64,000 nt of DNA from assembly GCF_023706045.1 (NCBI RefSeq), contig NZ_BQYL01000001.1:2390687-2454686 (forward strand), read 5' to 3'. How positions within the stretch are numbered: the first letter of the stretch is position 1; each line of letters begins with the position of its first letter. The DNA comes from Kangiella sp. TOML190. Lineage in GTDB: Bacteria > Pseudomonadota > Gammaproteobacteria > Enterobacterales > Kangiellaceae. The position numbers and the translations under genes are program-made. Shown here piece by piece: positions 28,112 through 39,022 of this stretch. Below the pieces are notes generated by a model, which was given only the letters and a program-made list of their open reading frames with translations, was not told the origin of the DNA and made no database searches.

Positions 28112-29764
28112 TTATTTCTCCTTAGCTTGCGGCTCTGGATCAGCACCCTGCTGCCCACCGAAAATTAATGAGTTAGGTTTATTACTCAAGCTTTTTAACA
28201 ACGGTTGCAAATCTTGCATGGTTTCTTGTAGCTGGCTCATGGTTTTTTCAAGCTCTTTATAAGCAGCAGAGTTAGGCTGAAATCCCTGCAACGTTTTTTG
28301 CAATTCAACTAACGATTGATCTAAGTTTTGAGGTAACTGCTTAATACTTTGCTGTTGTAATAATGAAGTCAACTCTTGCAGCGCTTTATCCATGCTAAGT
28401 AGAGCTTGGTCGGCCGAACCTAGAGCCTTGTTAGCACCTCCAACCGTTTTATCCAGCGGCAACTCATTGAATTTGTCGAGCAAACTGCTAACTTTTATCG
28501 CAATTTTTCCAAGACCACCGGACACTGTAGGTATCACGTGGTAAGGCCCATAGTTTTCAAGATTTTCCGCAGGGTTGCCAGTATAGTCTAAACTTATTCG
28601 CAAGCTTCCTAACAACAGATTAGCACTTTCGATACTGGCCACTAAGCCACTTTTGATGAAACCTTTAAACTCTTCATTAAATTTATCAAGGGTTTCCCTA
28701 TTATTGGTTCCGGTTATTCGCCCAGGCTCAATTTTGATGATCACAATAATTTCCGAGGCATTTTGTTTCCCAGCAATTTTTGTCTTTTCATCGTATTTTA
28801 AATAAGGGGTTTTGACCGTACCAATTCGAATGCCCCGATACTCAACTGGCGCTCCGGCATACAAGCCGCCAACCGAATCCTCAACCAACAAAGCATACTC
28901 TAAATATTCATATTCTCGATCTTCATAAATACTATTTTCATCAGGATAAAGTATAAAGTCTTTTGGTTCCGTTAGCTTCGTTCCTAGAGACAAGTCCGTA
29001 GGCACATCAAACTGAATTCCGCCTGCAAGCAAAGACTCCACAGAAGGCATATTCACTTTCAAGCCTTTTATGGTTGTTTCTACTGACAAGCCACCAACGT
29101 TCCAGAAAAAGGTATTAGTTGTAACCAATTCGTCATAAGGTTTGTTGATAAAAATATCGTAAACCGTTTGTCGTTTTTTAACGTCAAATTTCGAACTTTC
29201 CACCTTTCCCACAGTAAAGCCACGATATAAAACAGGACTGCCCCGATTTACTGGCTTGCCATCTTTTGATAACAACCGAAGATGCATTCCTTCACTATTG
29301 GCCAACGTAATTGGCGGCTCTTCAAGCCCGACAAACTCATCTTGAAATTGATCCGAAATGCCTGGCGATAGTTCAATGAAAGCTCCTGAAAGCAATGTTC
29401 CCAAGCCACTAACACCGTCTTTGCCAACTCGCGGCTTAACTACCCAAAAGTTAGTGTCTTGGCGCAGAAAGTCTTTCATATCTTTGTCAATTTCAACTTG
29501 AATCACCACCTTGCTGCGGTCTTCATTGAAATTGACTTTTTTAACTGTACCAATATCTACATTACGGGTTTTAACTTTGGTTTTGCCAGCTTCAATACTA
29601 TCGGCGGTTAAAAAAGCAATTTCGATATCGACGCCTTTTTGCTGGAAATAATTCCAGATCATGCCAAGACCAAGTAGCAAAGCAACAATAGGCACAATCC
29701 AAATTTTGGAGACCTTCGCTTTTTTCTTTACATTAGGTTTGCTGCCGCTCAAGTTATCACTCAT
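28112..29764 (-). CDS. pqiB: PqiB, MCE-domain intermembrane transport protein
   Basis: 550 residues: one N-terminal transmembrane helix (about 20-40), three MCE domains in tandem (beginning near 45, 160 and 285; for example VDIEIAFLTADSIEAG and GAPVEYRGIRIGTV), and a long alpha-helical C-terminal needle (about 420-530). In E. coli PqiB forms a hydrophobic tube across the periplasm. The gene is flanked by pqiA and pqiC. Confidence 0.95.
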   Translation of the reverse strand: MSDNLSGSKPNVKKKAKVSKIWIVPIVALLLGLGMIWNYFQQKGVDIEIAFLTADSIEAGKTKVKTRNVDIGTVKKVNFNEDRSKVVIQVEIDKDMKDFLRQDTNFWVVKPRVGKDGVSGLGTLLSGAFIELSPGISDQFQDEFVGLEEPPITLANSEGMHLRLLSKDGKPVNRGSPVLYRGFTVGKVESSKFDVKKRQTVYDIFINKPYDELVTTNTFFWNVGGLSVETTIKGLKVNMPSVESLLAGGIQFDVPTDLSLGTKLTEPKDFILYPDENSIYEDREYEYLEYALLVEDSVGGLYAGAPVEYRGIRIGTVKTPYLKYDEKTKIAGKQNASEIIVIIKIEPGRITGTNNRETLDKFNEEFKGFIKSGLVASIESANLLLGSLRISLDYTGNPAENLENYGPYHVIPTVSGGLGKIAIKVSSLLDKFNELPLDKTVGGANKALGSADQALLSMDKALQELTSLLQQQSIKQLPQNLDQSLVELQKTLQGFQPNSAAYKELEKTMSQLQETMQDLQPLLKSLSNKPNSLIFGGQQGADPEPQAKEK

Positions 29765-29766
29765 AA

Positions 29767-30399
29767 CTACTCCAACTTATCCCATATCAATCGAGTATCG
29801 AAACTGTGTGCTGCTACCATGGTGACCATCACCACCCCCGCGAATAAAAATGCAGCTATGCCAGCATGAATCGTCATTAAATTTCCCACCTGCACCAGAG
29901 CCACCATCAAAGCCACAACGAAAACATCGATCATTGACCACTTGCCAATAAACTCCGTAACCCGATACATTTTGGTCAGCTCTTGGTATTTTAACTTTTC
30001 CTTTTTACTCACGTTGTAACACAACCAAAATAAAGCGGCTATTTTTGCAATAGGAATAAACACACTGGCAATAAAAATCACCGATGCCACAAAATAAGAC
30101 TTAAGTTGCAAAAAGATAATCACACCTCCAATAATGGTCGAATAGGTTTTATCACCTACCACATTGGTGACCATAATAGGAAAGGTATTGGCCGGAATAT
30201 AAAGCAAAATCGAGGTGATTAACAAAGCTATGGTGGTCTGAACCGAATTTGGTGTCCGCAGGTGCAGGTGGCTACCGCAGCGCGAACAATGCCCTTTTTC
30301 AACAGCATCCAATTTGCCGCAGTCATGGCAAGCCGCTAAACCGTAATGAGCCGCGGAGTCACTTGGATATTCGGGACGCTTATTGAAAGACTTATCCAT
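29767..30399 (-). CDS. pqiA: PqiA domain protein, second half
   Basis: About 210 residues: zinc-ribbon-like CHDCGKLD and CSRCGSHL, then four transmembrane helices. It corresponds to the C-terminal PqiA repeat of the two-domain E. coli PqiA. The ATG at 30399 overlaps the stop of the preceding PqiA gene by 8 nt; a GTG at 30405 is also possible. It is an inner-membrane partner of PqiB. Confidence 0.9.
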   Translation of the reverse strand: MDKSFNKRPEYPSDSAAHYGLAACHDCGKLDAVEKGHCSRCGSHLHLRTPNSVQTTIALLITSILLYIPANTFPIMVTNVVGDKTYSTIIGGVIIFLQLKSYFVASVIFIASVFIPIAKIAALFWLCYNVSKKEKLKYQELTKMYRVTEFIGKWSMIDVFVVALMVALVQVGNLMTIHAGIAAFLFAGVVMVTMVAAHSFDTRLIWDKLE

Positions 30400-31027
30400 A
30401 CCCACCCGTTTGCGACAATGTTAAGTTACGATCCCACACCCATCGCCATAATTTTTGCTTATCCACCAGACCCAAAATATAGGTGAAAAAAATCACAAAG
30501 GCGACGTAAGCCCAAAAAGATATACCCATGGTTATGTGAGCCAATGACACTAGCTTGATTAAGCTCACCAATACTCCAATCAAAAATACCTCGGCCATAG
30601 TCCAAGGGAGGAGCCAACCGATAAAACGACCAATGAGAACTGGCGGCTCGCGTTTAATCGAGAATTTAAGAGGGACTAGCAAAGTGAGTAGCAGAATTAA
30701 ATAAACTGCCGGAAGCAACATAATAAAACAAATAATTAGAATCGCTAACAGGTAGTAGCCGCCATAAAAAAGCTCGGTTGAAGCTTGCGCTAAGGTGATA
30801 CTCCTTACTTGGCCACCCGCATCCATCGACATAAAAGGAAAAAAATTAGCAATGGTCAAAGCGATCAAAGCAGCAAGGGATAAAGCTATGGTGTAATCTT
30901 CCGGATTAGCATGGCCATTAGCAATCTTATGCTGGCAACGAGGACAGCTATAAGACTGCTTCTGCTTAAAATCTGCAGGCAGATCGATTAACAGATCACA
31001 CTCATGGCAAGCGATTATTTCAGCCAT
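30392..31027 (-). CDS. pqiA: PqiA domain protein, first half
   Basis: 211 residues from ATG at 31027 (MAEIIACHECDLL); a longer reading from 31078 lacks support. It has two CxxC pairs (CHEC, CPRC) before four membrane helices, matching the N-terminal PqiA repeat. With the next gene it makes up a PqiA split in two. First gene of the pqiA-pqiA-pqiB-pqiC operon. Confidence 0.9.
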   Translation of the reverse strand: MAEIIACHECDLLIDLPADFKQKQSYSCPRCQHKIANGHANPEDYTIALSLAALIALTIANFFPFMSMDAGGQVRSITLAQASTELFYGGYYLLAILIICFIMLLPAVYLILLLTLLVPLKFSIKREPPVLIGRFIGWLLPWTMAEVFLIGVLVSLIKLVSLAHITMGISFWAYVAFVIFFTYILGLVDKQKLWRWVWDRNLTLSQTGGYG

Positions 31028-31256
31028 TACTATTATCCTTAATTGGCATCCTTGATATTCGCAAAAATCACAAAGCAAGAGTCTAGATTAATGCAAATAT
31101 CATAGCCTTAAAATTGCTATGTATAAGATAATACAACAATTTTTTTAAATTCACATTATTATTGATAGAAATTTTGAAGTGCTAGAGTGTTAAGAAAAAC
31201 ACCCAATTAAGAAACTTACCTGACAGGCTTATCGCCTTATAAGAATTTTTTAAGCA

Positions 31257-31290
31257 AAAAAAAGCCGCATCATTTGATGCGGCTTTTTCA
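31257..31290. terminator. Terminator downstream of the cold-shock gene
   Basis: GCCGCATC and GATGCGGC (31264-31271 and 31276-31283) form a stem with A and T runs on either side, so it can work in both directions; it sits 27 nt past the cold-shock gene stop. Confidence 0.85.
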
Positions 31291-31314
31291 ACAATTCTTA
31301 AACTAATCTAACGA

Positions 31315-31521
31315 TTAAAGCTTAACAACGTTTGCAGCTTGAGCGCCTTTAGGGCCTTGCTCGATTTCGAACTGAACTTTTTCACCTTCGTTCAAGCTCT
31401 TGAAACCGTCACCTTGAATCGCACGGAAGTGTACAAACACATCTTCGCCTTGCTCTTGCTCGATGAAACCAAAACCTTTTGAGTCGTTAAACCATTTAAC
31501 AGTACCAGTGATTGCTGACAT
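31315..31521 (-). CDS. Cold-shock protein (CspA family)
   Basis: 68-residue single OB-fold RNA chaperone with RNP1 KGFGFI and RNP2 VFVHF motifs. It melts RNA secondary structure or acts as an antiterminator. A strong GGAGATA site lies about 6 nt upstream of the ATG. A long upstream region on the same strand could be a cold-responsive leader. Paralogue type (CspA, C, D, E) cannot be decided. Confidence 0.95.
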   Translation of the reverse strand: MSAITGTVKWFNDSKGFGFIEQEQGEDVFVHFRAIQGDGFKSLNEGEKVQFEIEQGPKGAQAANVVKL

Positions 31522-31900
31522 AATTATATCTCCAAGCGTAATGCTTATTTAAACTGTTGCCAAAGTCGGCATATTTTACTGAACACTAATGACACTACTA
31601 TTACGATATTAAGGCGTGCTACTAACTTTGGGCAAACCGTTTCACAAAGCGAAACTGGCGTGTCTTACTAGTACCGTCGAACTTTAAAATCTTACATAGC
31701 TGTTGCATTAACCAGCACCATGCACGATACAGTATTTACATAAAAAGTAAAGAAAATAACGCCCAAAATTCAACAATTTAGCTAAAATTCCTAATACTTC
31801 TCATCGGATGTCAGGATTATTAACGCAACCATTAGCTTTAGCGCGCAGGCTTGAGCAACAGGATTAGTTTTTGTAAGCTTGAACTAAGCAATTTAACCCA
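31522..31900 (-). promoter_or_regulatory. Long gap: probable 5' leader and promoter of the cold-shock gene
   Basis: No open frame of note lies between the cold-shock gene and the DUF1801 gene. On the minus strand a promoter-like AT-rich stretch near 31725-31755 (with TACTGT) would give a leader of roughly 200 nt, as in cspA of E. coli. Within it GTTTC/GAAAC (31639-31655) could form a hairpin. This is inference; no cold-box was proved. Confidence 0.35.
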
Positions 31901-31915
31901 TTGAGTGATATTTTT

Positions 31916-32341
31916 ATGGCTAAAGCCAACAAAACCCAGCCCACAAACGCCAGTGTCGAAGACTTTTTAACGTCCGTTGAACATAAAAAGCGGCGTGAAG
32001 ACGGCCTTAGAATGCTCGAAATCATGACTGAAATCACTGGCGAAAAAGCCGTTATGTGGGGCGATTCTATCGTTGGTTTCGGTAGCTACCCCTACAAAAC
32101 CAAGTCTGGCTGCGCTGGTAATTGGTTTTATACGGGCTTTTCGCCACGCAAACAAAACCTAACTCTATACATTATGGATGGCTTTAAAAAGCGCCCAGAA
32201 CTGCTTGATAAACTTGGTAAATGTAAAACCAGTGTGGCTTGTCTGTATATCAACAAACTGGAAGACGTGGATGAAAAAGTTCTGCGCCAAGTGATCAAGG
32301 AATCCGCCGACTACGTCAAAGAAAATCAGTCCGGGTGTTAA
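31916..32341 (+). CDS. DUF1801 (YdhG-like) domain protein
   Basis: About 141 residues from ATG at 31916; a TTG at 31901 would add five. It has the DUF1801 pattern: SVEDFLTSVEHKKRREDG, MWGDSIVGFGSY and a GFSPRKQNLTLYIMDGF strand. The fold is YdhG/IscU-frataxin-like, but no function is established. Single gene. Confidence 0.85.
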   Translation: MAKANKTQPTNASVEDFLTSVEHKKRREDGLRMLEIMTEITGEKAVMWGDSIVGFGSYPYKTKSGCAGNWFYTGFSPRKQNLTLYIMDGFKKRPELLDKLGKCKTSVACLYINKLEDVDEKVLRQVIKESADYVKENQSGC

Positions 32342-32470
32342 GACTCCTCGGCAGCTAGTCTGACAATTTCTATAAAGCCGATTGAATTTAGCTATCGTTA
32401 TAATTAATCCTATGGCTTGGGTTTATTTTTAGCTTGCAAGCCCCTACAATCTAGCCATCAAATTTATTAG

Positions 32471-33439
<969 letters not shown>

Positions 33440-33458
33440 AACTTTCAGTGTTCTTGAA

Positions 33459-33483
33459 AAGGCTGTTTTTACAGCCTTTTTTA
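33459..33483 (+). terminator. Terminator after trxB
   Basis: AAGGCTGT and ACAGCCTT form a stem with loop TTTT, followed by a T run. Confidence 0.85.
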
Positions 33484-33557
33484 TTGAAGGCAATACTTTC
33501 TTGGCTAAACCGCCTATACTGCACTTTGATTCCAGTGACTCAGCCGAAAAACTTACT

Positions 33558-34943
33558 ATGAGCTCATCCAACTTTACCCAACTCAAGCTTCACACCGCTT
33601 TACAAGAGAATCTATTAAGCTTGGGCTTTAGCCAAATGACGCCGATCCAAGCACAAAGTTTGCCGCTAATCATTAACGGCAAAGATGTGATTGGTCAGGC
33701 AAAAACCGGCTCTGGCAAAACCGCCGCTTTTGGTCTGGGTCTTTTACAAAAGCTGGATGTAAAAAACTTTAATCTACAATCCTTAGTGCTCTGCCCTACG
33801 CGCGAATTAGCCGAACAAGTAGCCGAAGAAATTCGTAGTTTAGCCAGAAAGATGGCCAACGTTAAGGTGATCGTGGTTTGCGGCGGTATTCCAAAAAAAA
33901 TACAAACCGCGGCATTAGCAAAGGGTGTGCATATCGTTGTCGGTACACCAGGGCGCGTGGAAGAGCACCTTGATGCAGGCACCATGAAACTGGATGCGCT
34001 TACTACATTAGTGCTGGATGAAGCCGATAGAATGCTCGATATGGGCTTTCAACCCTCGATTGACGCCATTATCAACTTTGCACCGAAAAAACGCCAAACT
34101 CTGCTGTTTAGCGCCATCTACCCCCAAGAAATCGAATCGATTGCGCAACGAGTGATGCAAAAACCTGAGTTGATTCAAATCGACTCGAGCGATGATCAAC
34201 CAAGTATAGAACAGCATTTTTATAAAGTTCAGGATGATAGCCAGCGCTTAACGGCTACTAGATTGATCTTGTTAGCACAGCGTCCCGACTCAAGCATGAT
34301 TTTTTGTAACACTAAAAAAGAAGTCAAAGCCGTTGCCGGCGAACTAAAACGTTTTGGTTTTAGCGTTCTGGCGCTACATGGCGATCTCGATCAGATTGAG
34401 CGCGATCAAGCCTTGATCCAGTTTGCCAATAAAAGTACTTCCGTTTTAGTGGCTACCGACGTTGCCGGGCGCGGTTTGGATATTGATGCTTTGGATCTGG
34501 TCATTAACTATCATACTGCCAGTGATCCAGAAACTCACCTTCATCGGATTGGTCGTACTGGGCGTGCTGGTAATCAAGGTATCGCTTGTTCCTTATTTTC
34601 TGATAAGGAGCGCTATAAAATTAGCCGCCTTGCTGAATACCTAGAGTTTAAAATTGAAGCAGAAAACCTGCCGGACTTAGCGCTTTTAAAACAGCCTGGT
34701 TTTAAAGCACCAATGGCAACTCTGCAGATCAGCGGTGGTAAGAAAAATAAGATCCGGCCAGGCGATATTGTCGGCGCTTTGACTCAAAGCCTTGATATTA
34801 CTGGTGATGATATTGGTAAAATAAAAGTTGCTGCTAACTGGTCTTATGTTGCGGTTAGTCGAAAGCTGGTAGATAGCGCTTTTCGGATCCTAACCGATGA
34901 AAAAATTAAAGGGCGTAAATACCGGATCAAGCGGATCAGCTAA
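33558..34943 (+). CDS. dbpA: ATP-dependent RNA helicase DbpA
   Basis: 461 residues from ATG at 33558 (MSSSNFTQLK), about the length of E. coli DbpA. A longer frame reaching into trxB is not the gene. Q-motif and Walker A AKTGSGKTAA, DEAD in [13 protein letters not shown], and [10 protein letters not shown] are all present. The C-terminal 75 residues form the DbpA RNA-binding domain that recognises 23S rRNA hairpin 92, so the role is large-subunit assembly. Motif III reads SAI instead of the usual SAT. Confidence 0.92.
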   Translation: MSSSNFTQLKLHTALQENLLSLGFSQMTPIQAQSLPLIINGKDVIGQAKTGSGKTAAFGLGLLQKLDVKNFNLQSLVLCPTRELAEQVAEEIRSLARKMANVKVIVVCGGIPKKIQTAALAKGVHIVVGTPGRVEEHLDAGTMKLDALTTLVLDEADRMLDMGFQPSIDAIINFAPKKRQTLLFSAIYPQEIESIAQRVMQKPELIQIDSSDDQPSIEQHFYKVQDDSQRLTATRLILLAQRPDSSMIFCNTKKEVKAVAGELKRFGFSVLALHGDLDQIERDQALIQFANKSTSVLVATDVAGRGLDIDALDLVINYHTASDPETHLHRIGRTGRAGNQGIACSLFSDKERYKISRLAEYLEFKIEAENLPDLALLKQPGFKAPMATLQISGGKKNKIRPGDIVGALTQSLDITGDDIGKIKVAANWSYVAVSRKLVDSAFRILTDEKIKGRKYRIKRIS

Positions 34944-34965
34944 TCCGTCCTATTTTCTCAACAAG

Positions 34966-35463
34966 CTAGCTGATCAGCAAAGTGGGATCGATGGCGTAAA
35001 AATAATCTGCAGCATTTATCAAGGACTGGGCCGTTAAAGATTCGACCGCATACACTTCAGAAATCACTTTCGAGTCTTGGCGAATGGTTTTAAGTAGCAG
35101 CTCAAAATCTCCATCACCTGATAATAAAATCACTCTATCGACTTGTTTCTGCATTACCGCTTTTAGCATATCAATGGTGATCCCAACGTCCCAATCGCCT
35201 TTGGCCGAGCCATCGCTTCTTTGGATAAAAGGCTTTAGCTTGATCTCAAAACCAATATGCTTGAGCGCATCTTGGAACTTGATCTGACTATCTTGATTGG
35301 AGTGAATCGCATAAGCATTGGCTAAAACAATTTCGCCCTGCTGGGCAATTTTTTGATAAAAATCGCGGTAATTAAAAGGACGGCCAAAGGCGTCGCGACT
35401 GGTGTAATAAATATTTTGCACATCAACAAAAATGCCTATACGCTTATTTTTTGATGTCATCAT
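34966..35463 (-). CDS. NYN-domain (LabA/DUF88-type) protein
   Basis: 165 residues of the PIN-like NYN fold: FVDVQNIYY near the N-terminus, [12 protein letters not shown] in the middle and [12 protein letters not shown] supply the conserved aspartates of a metal-dependent RNase site. Its ATG overlaps the stop of the DEAD-box gene in an ATGA, so it is translationally linked downstream partner or upstream mate in one operon. Role in RNA turnover is likely but unproved. Confidence 0.87.
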   Translation of the reverse strand: MMTSKNKRIGIFVDVQNIYYTSRDAFGRPFNYRDFYQKIAQQGEIVLANAYAIHSNQDSQIKFQDALKHIGFEIKLKPFIQRSDGSAKGDWDVGITIDMLKAVMQKQVDRVILLSGDGDFELLLKTIRQDSKVISEVYAVESLTAQSLINAADYFYAIDPTLLIS

Positions 35464-36848
35464 TTTGATTTTTTACTCGCCTTATTACTCTTTGCCCAAA
35501 CGGAATCCGCCTTGGCATTTCGACCTATCACTTTGGATTTATTCTTAACCAGTTTTCCCTTGCTTTTAGCTTTTGCTTTTAAGTTTGTTTTTCCCTTGGC
35601 TTGATGACTCTTAGCCGCCGGCTGGGTTTGATTGTTTTGCTGGGCTTTGGTGTTTTTCGGTTTTTTCGGCTTCTTGACCTTTTTGGGTCTAATCGGTTTT
35701 GATGCCGGCACTTCATGGCTTGGTTCAAAGCCACCAACGTATTCACGCTCAATATGCTTTTGAATCAGTTGCTCAATGGCTTCTAGTTGCTTGATTTCGT
35801 CTGCTGCTACCAAAGAAACCGCCTGCCCTTGCGCTCCGGCTCTACCTGTTCTGCCTATCCTATGCACATAATCTTCAGCGACATTTGGTAAATCAAAATT
35901 CACCACTTGCGGGAGCTGGTTAATATCAATTCCGCGCGCAGCAATGTCCGTTGCCACTAACACTTGGATCTTATTGCTTTTAAAGTCGGCCAAAGCTTTG
36001 GTTCTAGCACCCTGACTTTTATTACCATGAATAGCTAGCGCCTTAATTTTAGCCGCATTGAGTTGTTTTACCAGCTTATTAGCACCATGTTTGGTGCGTA
36101 CAAAAACTAGCACCTGATGCCAACGATGCTCTGTGATCAGTTCAATCAACAACCCTGATTTTTGTTTTTTATCGACCGGATGGAACCATTGCTTAACGCT
36201 CTTGGCTGCGGCATTAGGCGGACTAACTGAAACTTCAACAGGATTATTGACAATAGTTTTGGCTAAGGCCCGGATCTCATCGGAAAAAGTCGCAGAAAAC
36301 ATCAAGTTTTGCCTTGTGGCTGGCAAAACCTTAAGAATACGTTTTATATCGTGAATAAAACCCATATCAAGCATTCGATCGGCTTCATCCAGCACCAGAA
36401 TTTCCAGCTGATCAAACTTGACCGTATTTTGCTGATGCAAATCCAACAAGCGACCTGGAGTTGCCACCAAAATATCAACACCTTTGCGCAATCGCATCAT
36501 TTGCGGATTAATTTTTACGCCACCAAACACCACCAGTGAACTCAAGGATAGGCTTTTGCCATAGGTTTCAACACTTTTACCTACTTGCGCCGCTAATTCA
36601 CGGGTGGGCGCTAAAATTAATGCGCGCGCACAATTGGATTTTGCTTTTTTACCTTTGGAGAGTAATTGCAAAATGGGCAAGGTAAAACCCGCCGTTTTGC
36701 CAGTTCCGGTTTGTGCTGCGGCTAACAAATCACGACCGTTCAAAACTTCAGGAATGGCTTTTAACTGAATCGGCGAAGGCTTGTCATAGCCCTGCTGCAT
36801 AACCGTTTGCAACAACTCAGGGATCAAGCCTGTGGCTTTAAAACTCAT
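35460..36848 (-). CDS. rhlE: DEAD-box RNA helicase, RhlE type
   Basis: 462 residues with all core motifs: [35 protein letters not shown], and [11 protein letters not shown] long Lys-rich, low-complexity C-terminal tail (about 375-462) will bind RNA. RhlE helicases act in ribosome maturation and the degradosome. The NYN gene overlaps on the same strand at its 3' end, only 4 nt. Confidence 0.88.
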   Translation of the reverse strand: MSFKATGLIPELLQTVMQQGYDKPSPIQLKAIPEVLNGRDLLAAAQTGTGKTAGFTLPILQLLSKGKKAKSNCARALILAPTRELAAQVGKSVETYGKSLSLSSLVVFGGVKINPQMMRLRKGVDILVATPGRLLDLHQQNTVKFDQLEILVLDEADRMLDMGFIHDIKRILKVLPATRQNLMFSATFSDEIRALAKTIVNNPVEVSVSPPNAAAKSVKQWFHPVDKKQKSGLLIELITEHRWHQVLVFVRTKHGANKLVKQLNAAKIKALAIHGNKSQGARTKALADFKSNKIQVLVATDIAARGIDINQLPQVVNFDLPNVAEDYVHRIGRTGRAGAQGQAVSLVAADEIKQLEAIEQLIQKHIEREYVGGFEPSHEVPASKPIRPKKVKKPKKPKNTKAQQNNQTQPAAKSHQAKGKTNLKAKAKSKGKLVKNKSKVIGRNAKADSVWAKSNKASKKSK

Positions 36849-36989
36849 GGCATTTCTCTAATAATTAAGCAAAATAAACCGAGGCAAAGCCTCACAATGG
36901 CGCCAGCTTACCCTAGCGTCATAGTCAAAGCCAGATAAGTTCTGATATTATCAACCAGTGAAGCACTTAAAACCTATTCCGATCCAGCC

Positions 36990-37715
36990 ATGAGTCAATC
37001 CATATATTTATTAGACTCAGATCCAATTTTCCCTTCGGCGCACTTTGCCCAGCAAGAGCCGAATGGGCTGTTAGCTATTGGTGGCGATTTATCTAGCCCA
37101 AGGTTACTTGAAGCCTATCGTAACGGCATATTCCCTTGGTACTGCGAAGGGGAACCGATTCTTTGGTGGTCGCCCAATCCGCGCTGTGTGTTTAACCTCA
37201 CCGACGATTATCCTATTCACATTTCTAAGTCGCTAAAGCGCCACTTAAAAAAAAGCCACTATCGAATCCTTATCAATCAGGATTTTAAAAAGGTCATCGC
37301 TAGCTGCTCAAAGCCCCGTCCTAAGCAGGCAGAAACTTGGATTTTACCCGAAATGCAACGAGCTTATATTGAGCTTAACCGTCAAGGCTATGCTCATTCG
37401 GTGGAAGTCTACGATGAGACTGACGCCTTAATTGGCGGTCTTTATGGGGTCAGCCTTGGCAAGTTTTTCTTCGGTGAGTCCATGTTTAGTGCAAAGCCAG
37501 ATGCCTCTAAAATTGCTTTAGCACATCTTAGCTACTATCTAAAAAAAGCTGGTTTTGTTTTAATCGACTGTCAAGTTCCTAACGATCATCTGTACTCACT
37601 TGGGGCGGTTGATATTGGCCGCGACAATTTTTTAGCCTTACTCCAAAAGTACCGAGACTGGCAACAACCAGCAGATTTGTTTAAAGTTGCTAAAGAGCTT
37701 ACGGATTGGCAATAG
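36990..37715 (+). CDS. aat: Leucyl/phenylalanyl-tRNA-protein transferase
   Basis: 241 residues. It adds Leu or Phe to proteins with N-terminal Lys/Arg, making them ClpS/ClpAP substrates. It has the family start FPSAHFAQQEPNGLLAIGG-like segment, then GIFPWY and GGLYGVSLGKFFFGESMF. Next to bpt and infA and near clpAS, it makes a functional N-end-rule cluster. Confidence 0.97.
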   Translation: MSQSIYLLDSDPIFPSAHFAQQEPNGLLAIGGDLSSPRLLEAYRNGIFPWYCEGEPILWWSPNPRCVFNLTDDYPIHISKSLKRHLKKSHYRILINQDFKKVIASCSKPRPKQAETWILPEMQRAYIELNRQGYAHSVEVYDETDALIGGLYGVSLGKFFFGESMFSAKPDASKIALAHLSYYLKKAGFVLIDCQVPNDHLYSLGAVDIGRDNFLALLQKYRDWQQPADLFKVAKELTDWQ

Positions 37716-37766
37716 CTGTTAACTCTTACACTAAACCTGTTATCAATTTGCTGTAAGTTAACGAGT

Positions 37767-38486
37767 ATGACCGACAAACAAAAACCGACCCAACATATCA
37801 AACTTTACGCAGGACCAACCCATGCTTGCGGTTATTTGGACGATCAATCTTCGGTTTCAGTTTTTGCTGATCCTAGTTTGGACTTTGATAATCTACTCTA
37901 TTCCGAGCTCAGTCGACTAGGCTTTCGTCGTAGCGGCAACCACGTTTACCGCCCGCAATGTGCCAGCTGCAGCGCTTGTTGGGCTTATCGAGTGCTAGTC
38001 GATAAATTCCAGCCAAGCAAAAGCCAAAAACGAATTCTTAAAGCCAACCAAGAGCTAGAACTCTACATTGTACCAGCCCAAGCACTCAGTAAAGATTATC
38101 AGCTGTATGAGCAATACATCAATCATCGACATCAAGATGGTGATATGTATCCGCCCTCTTTTCAACAATACGAAGAATTTTTATTTTCCGATTGGTGCGA
38201 GTCTTTGCTGGTTAAGGCGCTCGATGGGCAAGGACAATGCCATGCCATTATGGCTTTGGATATTTTAGACGATGGCCTGTCCGCAGTGTACTCTTTCTTC
38301 GCGCCACAAAGTCCTTATAAAAGCCTTGGTACCTATTTGATCCTGAAAACTATAGAAATTTGTGCCGCGCAAAATTTACCCTATTGCTATCTAGGTTATT
38401 ACATCAAAGACTGCCAAAAAATGAACTACAAAGGCCAATACTTACCAGCCGAAGTTTACCGCCAAAACCGTTGGCAATCCTATTAA
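37767..38486 (+). CDS. bpt: Aspartate/glutamate leucyltransferase (Bpt)
   Basis: 239 residues of the ATE/Bpt family: N-terminal cysteines in CASCSACW, and the C-terminal GNAT-like core with YLGYYIKDCQKMNYKG. It transfers Leu to N-terminal Asp/Glu, complementing Aat in the N-end-rule pathway. Often annotated as arginyl-tRNA transferase (ate). Confidence 0.94.
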   Translation: MTDKQKPTQHIKLYAGPTHACGYLDDQSSVSVFADPSLDFDNLLYSELSRLGFRRSGNHVYRPQCASCSACWAYRVLVDKFQPSKSQKRILKANQELELYIVPAQALSKDYQLYEQYINHRHQDGDMYPPSFQQYEEFLFSDWCESLLVKALDGQGQCHAIMALDILDDGLSAVYSFFAPQSPYKSLGTYLILKTIEICAAQNLPYCYLGYYIKDCQKMNYKGQYLPAEVYRQNRWQSY

Positions 38487-38698
38487 CTCTAGAGCAAAAG
38501 CTTCCTTTGAATTTAGCCAAAACTTCCCCTAGAAGCCAAATAACCGCTAAATCCTTGCCAATTCAGCCCTTATTCAGCTATTTTGGCTAAAATACTTTGC
38601 GATTATTGGTCAAATAGTGCATTATACGCGCGTTTTTTGAACACATAGTCAGTCTCAAGTAAGAGACACATGTTTGGCAACAAAGGTATAAAATTTAT

Positions 38699-38917
38699 AT
38701 GGCAAAAGAAGATGTAATTGAGTTAGAAGGCAAGGTGCTGGAAACTCTACCCAACACCATGTTTCGAGTTGAACTTGAAAATGGTCATGTGGTCACAGCG
38801 CATATCTCTGGAAAAATGCGCAAAAACTATATTCGTATTTTAACTGGCGATACGGTCACGGTTGAAATCAGTCCTTACGATCTGTCTAAAGGTAGAATTA
38901 CCTTCCGCGCTCGTTAA
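38699..38917 (+). CDS. infA: Translation initiation factor IF-1
   Basis: 72-residue S1/OB-fold protein, canonical length, start [15 protein letters not shown] and end GRITFRAR. It binds the 30S A site. It lies in the conserved aat-bpt-infA-clpA region. Confidence 0.98.
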   Translation: MAKEDVIELEGKVLETLPNTMFRVELENGHVVTAHISGKMRKNYIRILTGDTVTVEISPYDLSKGRITFRAR

Positions 38918-38974
38918 AATCTTCTGCTATTGATGAAATCCTAAGGTTAAGACCAACCCTTAGCATCATCATTT

Positions 38975-39001
38975 AAAAAGGCGCACAAGGCGCCTTTTTT
39001 T
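38975..39001. terminator. Bidirectional terminator between infA and clpA
   Basis: AAGGCGC and GCGCCTT form a stem with a 5-nt loop, with A and T runs at the sides; infA and clpA converge here. Confidence 0.85.
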
Positions 39002-39022
39002 GTTGCTTCATGTATAAATACA

